Of a DNA stretch of 45,174 bases, positions 8,508-16,398 are shown piece by piece. Source of the stretch: a virus; IMG/VR virus record IMGVR_UViG_3300008113_000091, positions 808 to 45,981 of that record. The stretch is one strand, 5' to 3'. Position 1 is the stretch's first letter; each line of letters opens with the position of its first letter. The position numbers and the translations under genes were made by a program. The notes below the pieces were generated by a model. The model was not told the DNA's origin. It ran no database searches and saw only the letters and a program-made list of their open reading frames with translations.

Positions 8508-8835
8508 GGCGCGTGTCCTTGAGGGCGCGGATGGTGGCTGCGATGCGGGAGCTGTCTGTTTCACCGATATACTCAGTAAGGCCGCGCACATTCTTTGCCC
8601 AATCAAGAGCGCGCTCATGAAACCCCACCGCCACCTTCGCCGCTTCTTCCAGCGCGTTCTCCCTCGCCGCGTCCCGTTCCGCCTCAAGCTGGGCGATGCG
8701 GGCGGTCAGGGCTTTGATTGTGTCGGCGGCTTCTTGCACCTCACGTTCAATTTCGGCTGCCGCCCAATAGGTGGCGCGAACCGTCATATCCTCCGGGAAG
8801 CGCGTCACGCCGTCCCTCTCAAACAACCTACCCAT
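8500..8835 (-). CDS. Hypothetical coiled-coil protein
   Basis: A 111-aa, mostly helical and highly charged protein, with heptad-like stretches around IEREVQEAADTIKALTARIA. Not recognised. ATG 8835 is preferred to the upstream in-frame ATG because GGAGG lies five bases before it. It overlaps both neighbours by 8 bp, consistent with coupled translation. Confidence 0.65.
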   Translation of the reverse strand: MGRLFERDGVTRFPEDMTVRATYWAAAEIEREVQEAADTIKALTARIAQLEAERDAARENALEEAAKVAVGFHERALDWAKNVRGLTEYIGETDSSRIAATIRALKDTRHD

Positions 8836-9124
8836 CACTTCCTCCATTCTTCAGCGCGCCCAACGCGGCGGGCGGGGGCTCCTCTGTCAGGGTGATCTGC
8901 CCGTCCCGCAGTTCAACGCGCCCTTCGGCCAGCAGCTCGGCGATAGCCTTTTCAGCGTCTCCGAATTGATGCTCAATGATGTGACGCGCCGCCCTCCGAA
9001 CGATCCGCAGGCGCTTGGCGTGGTGCTGCTGGGCGTTGACCCCCGCAGGTGTGCCGAGTGGTATTCGCGAAACGCCTGCGACAAACGCCAGCAGCGTGGC
9101 GTGCTCTCGTTCAAGGTCGCTCAC
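8828..9124 (-). CDS. Hypothetical protein, 98 aa (GTG start)
   Basis: Starts VSDLEREHATLLAFVAG and is helical and basic around AKRLRIVRRAARHIIEHQFG. It ends in a Pro/Ala-rich tail. The GTG at 9124 overlaps the stop of the previous ORF as GTGA. A longer open frame upstream exists but would overlap two other small genes and has Arg/Pro-rich shadow composition, so it was not used. Function unknown. Confidence 0.6.
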   Translation of the reverse strand: MSDLEREHATLLAFVAGVSRIPLGTPAGVNAQQHHAKRLRIVRRAARHIIEHQFGDAEKAIAELLAEGRVELRDGQITLTEEPPPAALGALKNGGSDG

Positions 9125-9288
9125 TTCCCCCTCCCCTTCAGCAGCAGCTTGGCGAACAGGCCCTCGAAGATGTCGCGCTGTTCGGGCATGGGTTCGAGCC
9201 TGCCGTGCCAGTATCCACGCATCCCTGCGCGGTGATCGGACGGGCGGTGTTCCCACGGGCGGCGGTTGCCGTTGGTGCGGTAAGTCAT
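9121..9288 (-). CDS. Hypothetical protein, 55 aa
   Basis: A small basic protein beginning MTYRTNGNRRPWEH and ending in a basic helix (KLLLKGRGK). The start ATG overlaps the preceding stop as ATGA and its own stop overlaps the next GTG. Not recognised. Confidence 0.5.
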   Translation of the reverse strand: MTYRTNGNRRPWEHRPSDHRAGMRGYWHGRLEPMPEQRDIFEGLFAKLLLKGRGK

Positions 9289-9449
9289 TTGCGCGGCCTC
9301 CCAGCGGCTTCCCACGACGCGACGGCTTCAAGCCAATCTTCGTGTTCTTCGATCTCATTGCGGGCGCGCTCGCTTTCCGCTTCAATCTCGGCATCAGTCA
9401 TTGCCTTGAAGTCAGCAGCATAACGCTTCCAGCTTTCATCATACGCCAT
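9285..9449 (-). CDS. Hypothetical acidic helical protein, 54 aa
   Basis: Read directly: MAYDESWKRYAADFKAMTDA at the N-terminus, then an acidic helix and a basic end (AAGRPRK). GGAG precedes the ATG by seven bases, and TGATG/ATGA overlaps join it to both neighbours. The internal MTDAEIE repeats the N-terminus of the 8507 gene, possibly a shared small domain. Function unknown. Confidence 0.5.
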   Translation of the reverse strand: MAYDESWKRYAADFKAMTDAEIEAESERARNEIEEHEDWLEAVASWEAAGRPRK

Positions 9450-9538
9450 CACATAACTCCATCAAGAAACAGGGCAGCGCCCCAGATAACGAAAGGCCAA
9501 AGCGACCCGGCGGCGAGTTCTAAATATCGCCCACTCAC
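9449..9538 (-). CDS. Tiny predicted membrane peptide, 29 aa (GTG start)
   Basis: A 29-codon ORF with a hydrophobic centre (SLWPFVIWGAALFLDGV), probably membrane-inserted. The GTG overlaps the upstream stop as GTGA, and its stop overlaps the following ATG as TGATG. The double coupling is the main reason to call it; function unknown. Confidence 0.4.
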   Translation of the reverse strand: MSGRYLELAAGSLWPFVIWGAALFLDGVM

Positions 9539-9654
9539 GGCAGCACCGGAAACGGTTGGGCAAACGCCTGCCACGGGAAGCTGAACCACGCGGCGATGAA
9601 GGCCAGCGCAGCAGCGGCGACAAGAAGGCGCGTCAGGGTGTCGGTGCGGTTCAT
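9535..9654 (-). CDS. Tiny predicted membrane peptide, 39 aa
   Basis: Starts MNRTDTLTRLLVAAAALAFI: a short polar head and a long hydrophobic segment, followed by an aromatic/proline tail (FSFPWQAFAQPFPVLP). It resembles either an uncleaved anchor or a signal peptide. It overlaps both neighbours by 4 bp. Function unknown. Confidence 0.45.
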   Translation of the reverse strand: MNRTDTLTRLLVAAAALAFIAAWFSFPWQAFAQPFPVLP

Positions 9655-10160
9655 TGCAGCGCCTCCTTGCTATGCTTGGCGAGTGTCTCGGTGATGCGGG
9701 TGAGGACTTGGCGGGCGATTGCCATTTCGCAAGGGTCGTTTAGCCCGTGTGCCTGGCAGTATCCATGGTGGTCACGCCAGCAGGGGTCATCCTCGGCATC
9801 TGTCACTATGCCTTCCAAAGCCTCCCGCGCTTCCTCAAGCGCCGCAATCAGCGGGGCGGTGGCGATAGCTTCGCAACGGTCGGAGCGACCTAGTTCCATG
9901 CCACGGTGAAGGGCGGCGAGGGCGATGGCCATTTCCTGTTCGTCATCCCAAACACCATCAAGCCACTGCCCCTTGCTTTCGTGGGTGTCGCAGGTGTCAG
10001 CGATAATTTGCCGCGCCTCGACCAGCAACGGATCGACCGGCTCCTCGGCAATCAGTCCTCGCTCGCGGAATATCTCGATGAAAGTGGCAGGCGCTGATTT
10101 TTGCGCTTGGTTCCACATTTCAATTGCCTGCGCTTCGGTCAGCAGCTTCGGTTCAGTCAT
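9651..10160 (-). CDS. Hypothetical protein, 169 aa
   Basis: An acidic, helical protein with a cysteine/histidine patch (DDPCWRDHHGYCQAHGLNDPC) that could bind a metal. Not recognised. ATG 10160 is preferred to an upstream in-frame codon because GGAGG precedes it and it overlaps the upstream stop as TAATG. It sits directly after the polymerase and an 83-aa gene. Confidence 0.65.
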   Translation of the reverse strand: MTEPKLLTEAQAIEMWNQAQKSAPATFIEIFRERGLIAEEPVDPLLVEARQIIADTCDTHESKGQWLDGVWDDEQEMAIALAALHRGMELGRSDRCEAIATAPLIAALEEAREALEGIVTDAEDDPCWRDHHGYCQAHGLNDPCEMAIARQVLTRITETLAKHSKEALQ

Positions 10161-10411
10161 TATTCTACCCTCCAACAGCGCACCTCACCCGCCTCGCGGT
10201 CGGTGCGGACAGTGAACTTCCAGCCATACCTACGGGTGTGTTGGGTGGTTGCTGAGCGTAGCTTGAGTGCAGCGCGGTCTTCCCCGTTGTGCATCTCACC
10301 TGCCAGCGGTACAGCAAAGCTGTCCCCTACGACCATATCAGGGAAGGGGTACTTCCGTGGTCGCCCCTCGGTGGGTGGTGGAACTGGTACGTCCTTGTCG
10401 ATCTTGATCAT
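10160..10411 (-). CDS. Small conserved-looking phage protein, 83 aa
   Basis: A compact domain with KYPFPDMVVGDSFAVPL near residue 20 and a closing pattern RRYGWKFTVRT ... VRCWRV. This matches a type of small domain found widely beside phage replication genes, with no known function. Its ATG overlaps the polymerase stop, so it is translated with it. Confidence 0.65.
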   Translation of the reverse strand: MIKIDKDVPVPPPTEGRPRKYPFPDMVVGDSFAVPLAGEMHNGEDRAALKLRSATTQHTRRYGWKFTVRTDREAGEVRCWRVE

Positions 10412-12294
10412 CAGCAGTCTCCGTAGTTGTCTGCACGACCTGACTCACAGGCCACCGGCAGATCAGGTGCCCAAGCCGGAGGTTCAGACATGATCCGGAT
10501 GATCTCCTGCTCGGCCTTATCAGCGCCTTCGCTTGGCACTACGCACACGTTCTCGTCATGGACTTGGAAGGCGACGAAGTGTCCGGCCAGTCCGAGCTTG
10601 ACCATCTGACCACGGACAATGATACCGGCCAGTGCCTGCACGATATTCTCTACGACCTTCCCGCCGTATATCCGTGTCCATGTCAGGTCGTCGAGGTCGC
10701 CGCCCGATACCCGCTGCGTCACGGCCTTACGGTAGGTGCGCGGGTCGTTGATGTACTCGAACCCATCCTTGGTCTGGCGCAGTGCAGGGTAGGTGATGCG
10801 CAGTCCGTTAGGTAGCAGGATGCCATCGCTGTCATAGCAGATAACCTCCCTGAGTGTGCCGCTGCGGTTGCCCACCATATCTTTGAGTATCTGACCGCAG
10901 GTCTGCCAAAGCTGGACGATCTTCCAGTACTTCTGCCGGTAGAGTCGGACGATGCGCTGCGCCTCGTTCTCGTCGATGTGGATTTTGGCGAGGGCCAGTG
11001 TCTTGCGGAACTTGTCGGCACCCATGCCGTAGCCAAGACCGAGGATGCAGGTCTTACCGACAAACCTCTCGGTGTAGTCTGCCTTGGTGATGGTGCGACC
11101 ATACACATCGCTGGCGAACTCGGAGTACACATCGCGCCCGTCACGGAACGACTGCACCAGATCGTCCTGCCCTGCCAGCCATGCCACGGTGCGCGCTTCG
11201 ATCTGACTGGAGTCACAGGCGATGATCTCGTAACCCTCCGGTGTGCGCAGTGCCTGTCTGATGGTGGTGTTGCCACGGCTCGGGAGGTTCTGGAGGTTCA
11301 CCTTGTCGCCACCCGAGAACCTGCCAGTGTGTGCCCCGTAGTAGTTCAGCATGATGGGCAGCGGGCCACGGCCAGCGATGCCGATGAACGCTTCGGTGCG
11401 GGTCTCCTCAAGCGTGGACTTGGTGCCGAGACGTGCCTCAACCGCAGCCCGGACACGTTCGTCAGGGTGCTCAAGCAGATCGGTCAGCGCCTTGTCGGTC
11501 TTGCTGAAGGCGTAGCTATCCTTGCCGGTACGGGGGCTGACCTTCGTCGGTGGCTCCACACCAAGCAGGTGCAACAGACTGGCGAACTGCGCGTTGCTCA
11601 TCAGCAGAGACTTGAGTGCGGCAGGGTCGAACTGCTCGCCCATACCGACAACACCAGCCAGTTCCTTGAGCAAGTCGTCCTTGCGTTGGCGCACCTCTAC
11701 GAGATGCTTCTCCAGCAGTGGGACATCGAGTTCGATCTTCGGCTCGGTGTACATCCGCAGGGTCTGGTCGATCACCAGTAGCTCGTGCGCTGGCAGTTCC
11801 TTCTTGAGGTTGAGCCACAGTTGGTAGGTCAACTCCACGTCGTTGACGCAGTAGTCGGCGTAGCGTTGCAGTTCTTCCTGAGAGAAGTCTGCGTAGCGTT
11901 TGCCGAGGGCGTTGACCACCTCGTCACCCTTGACCCCCAGTTTGTAGTAGGTCGCCAGTGCCTTGAGGCTGCCGCCCACAGTGACGTTGTGGATGGGGCG
12001 AGCCATCGACAGGGTATCCAACCACAGCTTGGGCTTCACGCCGTAGTGCCATGATAGAATAGCCCCGTCGAAGGCCGTGTTGTGGCAGAGGATGGCTGCC
12101 TTGGAGAAGTCAATGGCTTGCAGGATGTGCGCGACGAGGGGTTTGGGAACCCACTTGACCGGCCCGTTATTCTTCTTGATCCCCACGAGGATCACCTCGA
12201 ACTGAGGGTCGCGGATGTACGACTCCGTGGTCATCTTGGAAAGACTGAACGTCTTTGAGTAGAAAGTTTCCATGTCCACCGTGTAGATATCCAC
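10411..12294 (-). CDS. Family A DNA polymerase with 3'-5' exonuclease domain
   Basis: A 627-aa replicative polymerase. The exonuclease domain has D7-x-E9 (Exo I), HNTAFD at 71-76 (Exo II) and YCVNDVELT near 148-156 (Exo III), so proofreading residues appear intact. The polymerase domain has motif A with D361 (CDSSQIEAR), motif B as R410-K414-YG422-423 (ERFVGKTCILGLGYGMG), and motif C as VHDE at 578-581. Length and order match single-subunit phage polymerases lacking the 5'-3' exonuclease of Pol I. The start is GTG at 12294 with GAGGG upstream. A sigma70-like promoter lies just before it. Confidence 0.96.
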   Translation of the reverse strand: MDIYTVDMETFYSKTFSLSKMTTESYIRDPQFEVILVGIKKNNGPVKWVPKPLVAHILQAIDFSKAAILCHNTAFDGAILSWHYGVKPKLWLDTLSMARPIHNVTVGGSLKALATYYKLGVKGDEVVNALGKRYADFSQEELQRYADYCVNDVELTYQLWLNLKKELPAHELLVIDQTLRMYTEPKIELDVPLLEKHLVEVRQRKDDLLKELAGVVGMGEQFDPAALKSLLMSNAQFASLLHLLGVEPPTKVSPRTGKDSYAFSKTDKALTDLLEHPDERVRAAVEARLGTKSTLEETRTEAFIGIAGRGPLPIMLNYYGAHTGRFSGGDKVNLQNLPSRGNTTIRQALRTPEGYEIIACDSSQIEARTVAWLAGQDDLVQSFRDGRDVYSEFASDVYGRTITKADYTERFVGKTCILGLGYGMGADKFRKTLALAKIHIDENEAQRIVRLYRQKYWKIVQLWQTCGQILKDMVGNRSGTLREVICYDSDGILLPNGLRITYPALRQTKDGFEYINDPRTYRKAVTQRVSGGDLDDLTWTRIYGGKVVENIVQALAGIIVRGQMVKLGLAGHFVAFQVHDENVCVVPSEGADKAEQEIIRIMSEPPAWAPDLPVACESGRADNYGDC

Positions 12295-12330
12295 TGCCTA
12301 ATCCCTCGCTTACCTGCAAACTACGGTGTA

Positions 12331-12359
12331 ATAACTACCGGACTAAACAGCCTTGTCAA
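12331..12359 (-). promoter_or_regulatory. Putative sigma70 promoter before DNA polymerase
   Basis: On the minus strand, a perfect -35 TTGACA (12359-12354) is followed 17 bases later by AGTTAT, with TTATTA also available at a 19-base spacing. It overlaps the end of the 12343 ORF and lies about 40 bases before the polymerase GTG, in one of the few intergenic gaps of this operon. The -10 is weak. Confidence 0.4.
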
Positions 12360-12549
12360 GCGACTTGTAGTTCTCAAGCACCTGACGGAGGTGGTGGGGC
12401 GCACTGCCCCACACACCGAAGTTCCTGTCGTATGCCCGGCACAGTGCGCGCAGTTCGATGTCGTTCTTCCGCACCTCGTCACGCAGTCTGTCCTGCTCCT
12501 TGAGAGCAGCCGCTGCCCTCACGAGGATATCTCTCTGTTCGTCAGTCAT
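12343..12549 (-). CDS. Hypothetical helical protein, 68 aa
   Basis: Starts MTDEQRDILVRAAAALKEQD. It is a charged amphipathic helix followed by a short aromatic segment (YDRNFGVWG). The second of two adjacent ATGs is chosen because AAGGGAAGG is better spaced from it. It begins with the same MTDEQ start as the 18463 gene. Function unknown. Confidence 0.6.
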   Translation of the reverse strand: MTDEQRDILVRAAAALKEQDRLRDEVRKNDIELRALCRAYDRNFGVWGSAPHHLRQVLENYKSLDKAV

Positions 12550-13001
12550 CATACCTTCCCTTCCAGTCTGTCAGCCACGAGCTTGGCATAGCCAGCGATA
12601 TCGACCCAGCTATCGGCGTAGTCAGGGTCACCGTTGATGATGCGCCCAATCTTGTGGAAGATCATATCGAGTGCCTCCTGCTGGTCGAAGTCAAGCTCCT
12701 TCCCAGAGTTATGGAGGTACTTCTGTGCCACCATCTTGAGCCGCTGCGTGATCTCCGCATGGGTAGTGAACGCACCGTAGCGCGAGCCGCGCTCGTCAAG
12801 GATTGCGTCGATGGTAGTGTCCTCGTTTGGCACGCTTGGGAACATCTCCACCTGCCTATCGTCCGGTGCTTTGTCCGCGAGCCATGCGTTCTCGACCTGA
12901 TTGACATAGCTGGGGTGGCAACCCACTCGCTCTGCGATCTCGATCTTGTTGAGGTTGGGGTAGTCGCACATCGTGCGGATGATCATCTCTTTCTTGGTCA
13001 T
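12549..13001 (-). CDS. DUF6378-like protein with N-terminal HTH
   Basis: A 150-aa protein. Residues 5-40 read as a winged-helix/HTH (PNLNKIEIAERVGCHPSYVN). The C-terminal half has the pattern RGSRYGAFTTHAEITQRL, EALDMIFHKIGRIINGDP, then DSWVDIAGYAKLVADRL, which is characteristic of the DUF6378 group found across phages. Function unknown; the HTH suggests DNA contact. It overlaps both neighbours by 4 bp. Confidence 0.75.
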   Translation of the reverse strand: MTKKEMIIRTMCDYPNLNKIEIAERVGCHPSYVNQVENAWLADKAPDDRQVEMFPSVPNEDTTIDAILDERGSRYGAFTTHAEITQRLKMVAQKYLHNSGKELDFDQQEALDMIFHKIGRIINGDPDYADSWVDIAGYAKLVADRLEGKV

Positions 13002-13204
13002 TTCCCTATCCTTATTCTGTCTGGGTCTTTGCGGTATAGCTCCCAGTAGTAGACTTCACGGAACCACTTGTACCGCTGCTTCTGATGGTGCCTGACTGCT
13101 GTTGCGTAGCGTTGGATATCCTCACTCCAGTGACCGTGGAGCCGCAGCAAGGTGAGGGATTGCCTCACCCTGAATCGACCGGGCCACCACTTGGGCAAGT
13201 CCAT
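12998..13204 (-). CDS. Hypothetical basic protein, 68 aa
   Basis: A very basic and aromatic small protein (MDLPKWWPGRFRVRQSLTLL; YKWFREVYYWELYRKD). The composition suggests nucleic-acid contact but no motif is recognised. Start ATG 13204 overlaps the upstream stop as TGATG; longer upstream readings are shadow of the neighbouring gene. Confidence 0.6.
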   Translation of the reverse strand: MDLPKWWPGRFRVRQSLTLLRLHGHWSEDIQRYATAVRHHQKQRYKWFREVYYWELYRKDPDRIRIGK

Positions 13205-13845
13205 CACAGCCCTCCGAGTTTGCTCGCTGCCATCACCGCTGTCAGTCGGGTCGTATCCACATCGGGTGCTGCCTTCTCGGGCTTGTTGCGCACCGTGATC
13301 TCTTTGTGTTTGTTCTTGATGTGCTCCGGCAGCAGTTCCCACAGGGGAGGCCATGCCTTGAGAGCCGGAGACAGCGTCGAGTAGGTGGAGAGCAGCTTGG
13401 ATACACCATCGGAGAACTCCTGTGACTGTCTACGGATAGCATCGCAGCGTGTTTTCCATGCTGTCACCTCGGCGCACAGTTGCTCCCACACAGGGTCATC
13501 CTTAAGGCTGATAAAGCTGCCGTCGTAGCCACTCACCTCCGCAGGGGCATCAGCGGGCAGGTTCTTGGGCCACGGCTTGGGTGAGGACAGTTCGAACGTC
13601 AGGTTTACATACTGCCCGTATCCGGTGCGTTGGGTGGCGATCCTAGTGCGGTGTTCGAAGAACTCCGTGGGTAGCTGCTGCATGATGGGTAGGTACTGCC
13701 CGAGGATTTTCTCGTAGATGTAGTCACCCCACTGGGTACCAGTCGGCGCACTGTTCTCCGCCTTGACGAGGCGGTCGTGGAACTTACCCTTGGCCCTTTG
13801 CAGGACGATATCGGTCAGTTCCTTAGTGATGCGTACTGTCGCCAT
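13204..13845 (-). CDS. Nmad5-like protein (putative nucleotide modification-associated domain)
   Basis: A 213-aa protein starting MATVRITKELTDIVLQRAKG, continuing with an Arg/Lys-rich helix, a YLPIMQQLPTEFF segment and a beta-rich part. This overall plan resembles the Nmad5 domain, a phage family linked by gene neighbourhood to DNA base modification. The resemblance is from memory and not tested. The C-terminal 80 residues are helical and end near the small basic gene. ATG 13845 is chosen because AAGGAG lies seven bases upstream. Confidence 0.5.
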   Translation of the reverse strand: MATVRITKELTDIVLQRAKGKFHDRLVKAENSAPTGTQWGDYIYEKILGQYLPIMQQLPTEFFEHRTRIATQRTGYGQYVNLTFELSSPKPWPKNLPADAPAEVSGYDGSFISLKDDPVWEQLCAEVTAWKTRCDAIRRQSQEFSDGVSKLLSTYSTLSPALKAWPPLWELLPEHIKNKHKEITVRNKPEKAAPDVDTTRLTAVMAASKLGGL

Positions 13846-14044
13846 AGTCATTCTCCTTCATGTCTTTGATTGCTCGGTCGATGCTGTCGCTGAGTTCAGC
13901 CATCAGCTTGGTCTTGTCCATGCCTGATGACAGGCAGATATCTGCGAGGATGTAGGTCATCACGGACATGATCGTACTCAGTCGGTGTCCGTTGCAGGCT
14001 TGGCCTACCTCGACAAACAGGTCTTCAATATCTTGTTCTACCAC
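13823..14044 (-). CDS. Hypothetical protein, 73 aa (GTG start)
   Basis: A helical, acidic small protein (VEQDIEDLFVEVGQACNGHR; KLMAELSDSIDRAIKDMKEN). GTG 14044 has GGGGAG eight bases upstream and overlaps the stop of the VWA gene. Its last 23 bases carry the Shine-Dalgarno and start of the Nmad5-like gene. Function unknown. Confidence 0.6.
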   Translation of the reverse strand: MVEQDIEDLFVEVGQACNGHRLSTIMSVMTYILADICLSSGMDKTKLMAELSDSIDRAIKDMKENDYGDSTHH

Positions 14045-15168
14045 TTCACGATCTCCCCAAACGGTGCGGACTCAGCACCATCAGTGACCCAGAGCACAGG
14101 GTAGGCAGGCTCGGGGCCGAAGTCAGAGCAATACAGGTCGGTCAGGAACACACAGGCCACAGGCTCGATGTCGTTCTCCTCCATGTAGCGGAACACAGGG
14201 CTGAAGGCCGTGCCTCCACCGCCGTGCGGCTTGATGTCGAGCGTATCGCCCGGCTCATAGACATCCGCATGAGAGACCTTGTGGTCGAAGTAGATCACAT
14301 GCAGTCTGCGGGGACGGAAGTGCTCGAACATCTTGGTCACCTCGGCAGCAGCCTGATTGATCTGCGTCGGGGTGATGGAGCCGGAGCAGTCAACGCAGAA
14401 GGCGATCTCACCCATGCTCTCGCCAGTGATGCTCGGCATGTAGAGACCTTGTGCTGCGAAGATGCGGCTCGGTCTGGCGTAGGTGCGCTGGTCAGTGCGG
14501 GCCTTCTCGGCGAAACGCCACATCACGTCGGCCCAGTTGACCTTGGGTTGCAGCACCTCATCGACAAGTCGCTGCATGTTGGCAGACATCTTGCCCATCA
14601 TCTTGGCTGCCTGTGCAGCCTGTGCCACCTGCACCTTCATCTCGGCAGCAGCCTTGGCCTGCTCCGCAGGGCTGCCACCACCGTCCTGACAGTCGTCATA
14701 GGCTTCACCGCCGTCGCTGTCGTCATCGGGCAACAGGTTGTAGATGCCGTCACTGGTGCCGTTGCCAGCGTTGTAGAGGTTGGGATCGAGACACCCGCCC
14801 GGGATGAACTTGCCGATGCCCTCCTGCGTCAGCAGGTGGTTGATCACATAGTCAGCGGCCTTGTTCCACTTGGACTGGTTGCGCTCACCACGTCGGTAGT
14901 TGTGCTCCAGCATGGGGTGGAAGCACTCGTGCGCCACGAGGAACTTGAGTTGCTCGTCACACAGCGGGTCGATGAACGACGGGTTGAAGATCACCCGCTT
15001 GCCGTCGGTCGCTGCCGTCGGAACCTCATCGCTGAGGGTGAACGGCATGTTGAGAGCGATAGTCCCGACGAACGGGTGCTCAAGGATGAGGGAAGTCTTG
15101 GCCTTAGCCAGACGACGGTTGAGTGCGGCGACATCGCCGGTGAACTCATGCTTCACTGCTGCTTGCAT
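14038..15168 (-). CDS. VWA domain protein with N-terminal HExxH metallopeptidase-like domain (DUF2201-like)
   Basis: A 376-aa protein with two domains. The N-terminus has a zinc-peptidase motif HECFH (80-84) followed by KWNKAADYVINHLL, the pattern of DUF2201-type domains. A low-complexity acidic/Ala-rich linker runs about 145-195. The C-terminal VWA-like domain has a complete metal site: D260-x-S262-x-S264 (DCSGS), T320 in GGGGTAF, and D344 in FLTD. VWA proteins of this class act with MoxR ATPases, and one is encoded two genes upstream on the same strand. The substrate is unknown. Start ATG 15168 overlaps the end of a 57-aa ORF. Confidence 0.88.
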   Translation of the reverse strand: MQAAVKHEFTGDVAALNRRLAKAKTSLILEHPFVGTIALNMPFTLSDEVPTAATDGKRVIFNPSFIDPLCDEQLKFLVAHECFHPMLEHNYRRGERNQSKWNKAADYVINHLLTQEGIGKFIPGGCLDPNLYNAGNGTSDGIYNLLPDDDSDGGEAYDDCQDGGGSPAEQAKAAAEMKVQVAQAAQAAKMMGKMSANMQRLVDEVLQPKVNWADVMWRFAEKARTDQRTYARPSRIFAAQGLYMPSITGESMGEIAFCVDCSGSITPTQINQAAAEVTKMFEHFRPRRLHVIYFDHKVSHADVYEPGDTLDIKPHGGGGTAFSPVFRYMEENDIEPVACVFLTDLYCSDFGPEPAYPVLWVTDGAESAPFGEIVKW

Positions 15169-15319
15169 TGCTTTTCTCCTGTTTATCTATCGCTTCGATG
15201 ATACCGTTGAGGGTGGCGGACTGCATCCCATCGCAGACGTACTTCTGCTGCTTGAGATCGTAGTATATCCGCCGCCCTCGGTACTCGCCGGAGCCTACTT
15301 GCTTAGGCCCGTACGTCAC
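15146..15319 (-). CDS. Hypothetical protein, 57 aa (GTG start)
   Basis: Read directly: VTYGPKQVGSGEYRGRRIYY, then a short helical tail ending NASSSEA. The GTG overlaps the upstream stop as GTGA with a G-run before it, and the 3' end overlaps the VWA start by 23 bp. Small, basic, unrecognised; it may be a partner of the MoxR-VWA module by position only. Confidence 0.5.
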   Translation of the reverse strand: MTYGPKQVGSGEYRGRRIYYDLKQQKYVCDGMQSATLNGIIEAIDKQEKSNASSSEA

Positions 15320-16167
15320 TGGCCCCCCATGAAGACGCTCATCGCGTCCATGATCTTGCGTGCTTCCTCTGCTGCATCCTGACGCAGGTCAGGGTCATTG
15401 CGCAGGCTGTCAGGGTGGTGCCCCAGCAGCTTGCTCTCCACTGCCTGTCGCATCGCTTCGAGGTTGGGGTCTTCTGCGATGTTGAGGCGAGTCAGCAGGT
15501 CGCAGGTCTCGACTGCGTTGTCGATCATGCTGTCACGGAAGATACCCTTGGGGTCAGCGAGCTTCTCGGTGATATGCTCGACGTGCTTATACAGCCGATG
15601 CCAACAGTCACTCATCGCCTCCTGCTGCACCGTGGTCATGCGGGTTTCGAGTTCCTCTTGGATGCGGGTCAACTCATCGCTCGACAACTCCACACGGAAG
15701 TCGTTGCTCGGCACAGGCAGGATCGCCATGTCCATGTTGAACTTGTTGGTGATGCTCTCCTTGGAGGGGTAGTCCTTCTCATCATAGAGATCACCAAGCC
15801 ACCGCTTGGCCTCAGCCACGAGGTATTCATAGTTGTCGAGGAAAGTCTGAACGAGATACTGCCACTCGGCCTTCTCCTTGCGGAAGTCCTGCATGAATTG
15901 CAGGTAGTTGGCACTCGGCAGGATGCGGGTGCCGTCGATACCCCACGGCAGGGTGTTCTTGGCGAACTTCTCGCGGATCACACCGGTCTTCTGGTGGACG
16001 TGGGCAAGCTGGTCGTTGAGCGGAAGCAGAGACTTGTTGTAGCGTCCGGCACTGGTGCTGGCACGGTTGATGTCAGCGACTTCCTTGGTCGCCTTCTTGT
16101 CGAGTTTGCGGGCAGTCCACTGCGAGATCGACAGGGACACGAGGAGGGCACGGTCATTGAGTTTCAT
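15316..16167 (-). CDS. Large helical protein of the MoxR-VWA module (DUF3150-like?)
   Basis: A 283-aa mainly alpha-helical protein (MKLNDRALLVSLSISQWTAR at the start; KRWLGDLYDE, LTRIQEELETRM). It lies between the MoxR ATPase and the VWA gene, the position often taken by DUF3150-type proteins in phage MoxR-VWA clusters. That link is by context and general character only. Two in-frame ATGs are possible; the one at 16167 has GGAG ten bases upstream, whereas the one at 16176 is almost touching it. Confidence 0.6.
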   Translation of the reverse strand: MKLNDRALLVSLSISQWTARKLDKKATKEVADINRASTSAGRYNKSLLPLNDQLAHVHQKTGVIREKFAKNTLPWGIDGTRILPSANYLQFMQDFRKEKAEWQYLVQTFLDNYEYLVAEAKRWLGDLYDEKDYPSKESITNKFNMDMAILPVPSNDFRVELSSDELTRIQEELETRMTTVQQEAMSDCWHRLYKHVEHITEKLADPKGIFRDSMIDNAVETCDLLTRLNIAEDPNLEAMRQAVESKLLGHHPDSLRNDPDLRQDAAEEARKIMDAMSVFMGGQ

Positions 16168-16182
16168 AGTATACATACTCCA

Positions 16183-16398
16183 CTACTTACCAAGCAACCG
16201 CTGCTTGGTTTTGAAAGCGAGGTAGTCCTCGGGGTATTGCAACGCGAGTTCCCCAAGGCGGGCAAGAACGGCGCGCCGCCCTGCTCTACTGGCATCCAGT
16301 TGTTGGTGCCGGTGCAGTAGCTCCATCCTTTTGTGTGGCTGACGCTCCAGAAGAAACGCCAGCCACGCCTTGGCCTCGCTGACCTCGGACAGGTACAT
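16183..16398 (-). CDS. Hypothetical basic helical protein, 71 aa
   Basis: Starts MYLSEVSEAKAWLAFLLERQ and continues as a Leu/Arg-rich helix (RAGRRAVLARLGELALQ). ATG 16398 overlaps the MoxR ATPase stop as TGATG, so it is coupled to it. It could be an adaptor of the ATPase module, but no motif proves this. Confidence 0.6.
   Translation of the reverse strand: MYLSEVSEAKAWLAFLLERQPHKRMELLHRHQQLDASRAGRRAVLARLGELALQYPEDYLAFKTKQRLLGK

Noticed and set aside
8828-9394. 188-aa version of the 98-aa gene
   Set aside because: The extra N-terminal 90 residues are Arg/Pro-rich shadow of two better-supported small ORFs with coupled starts.
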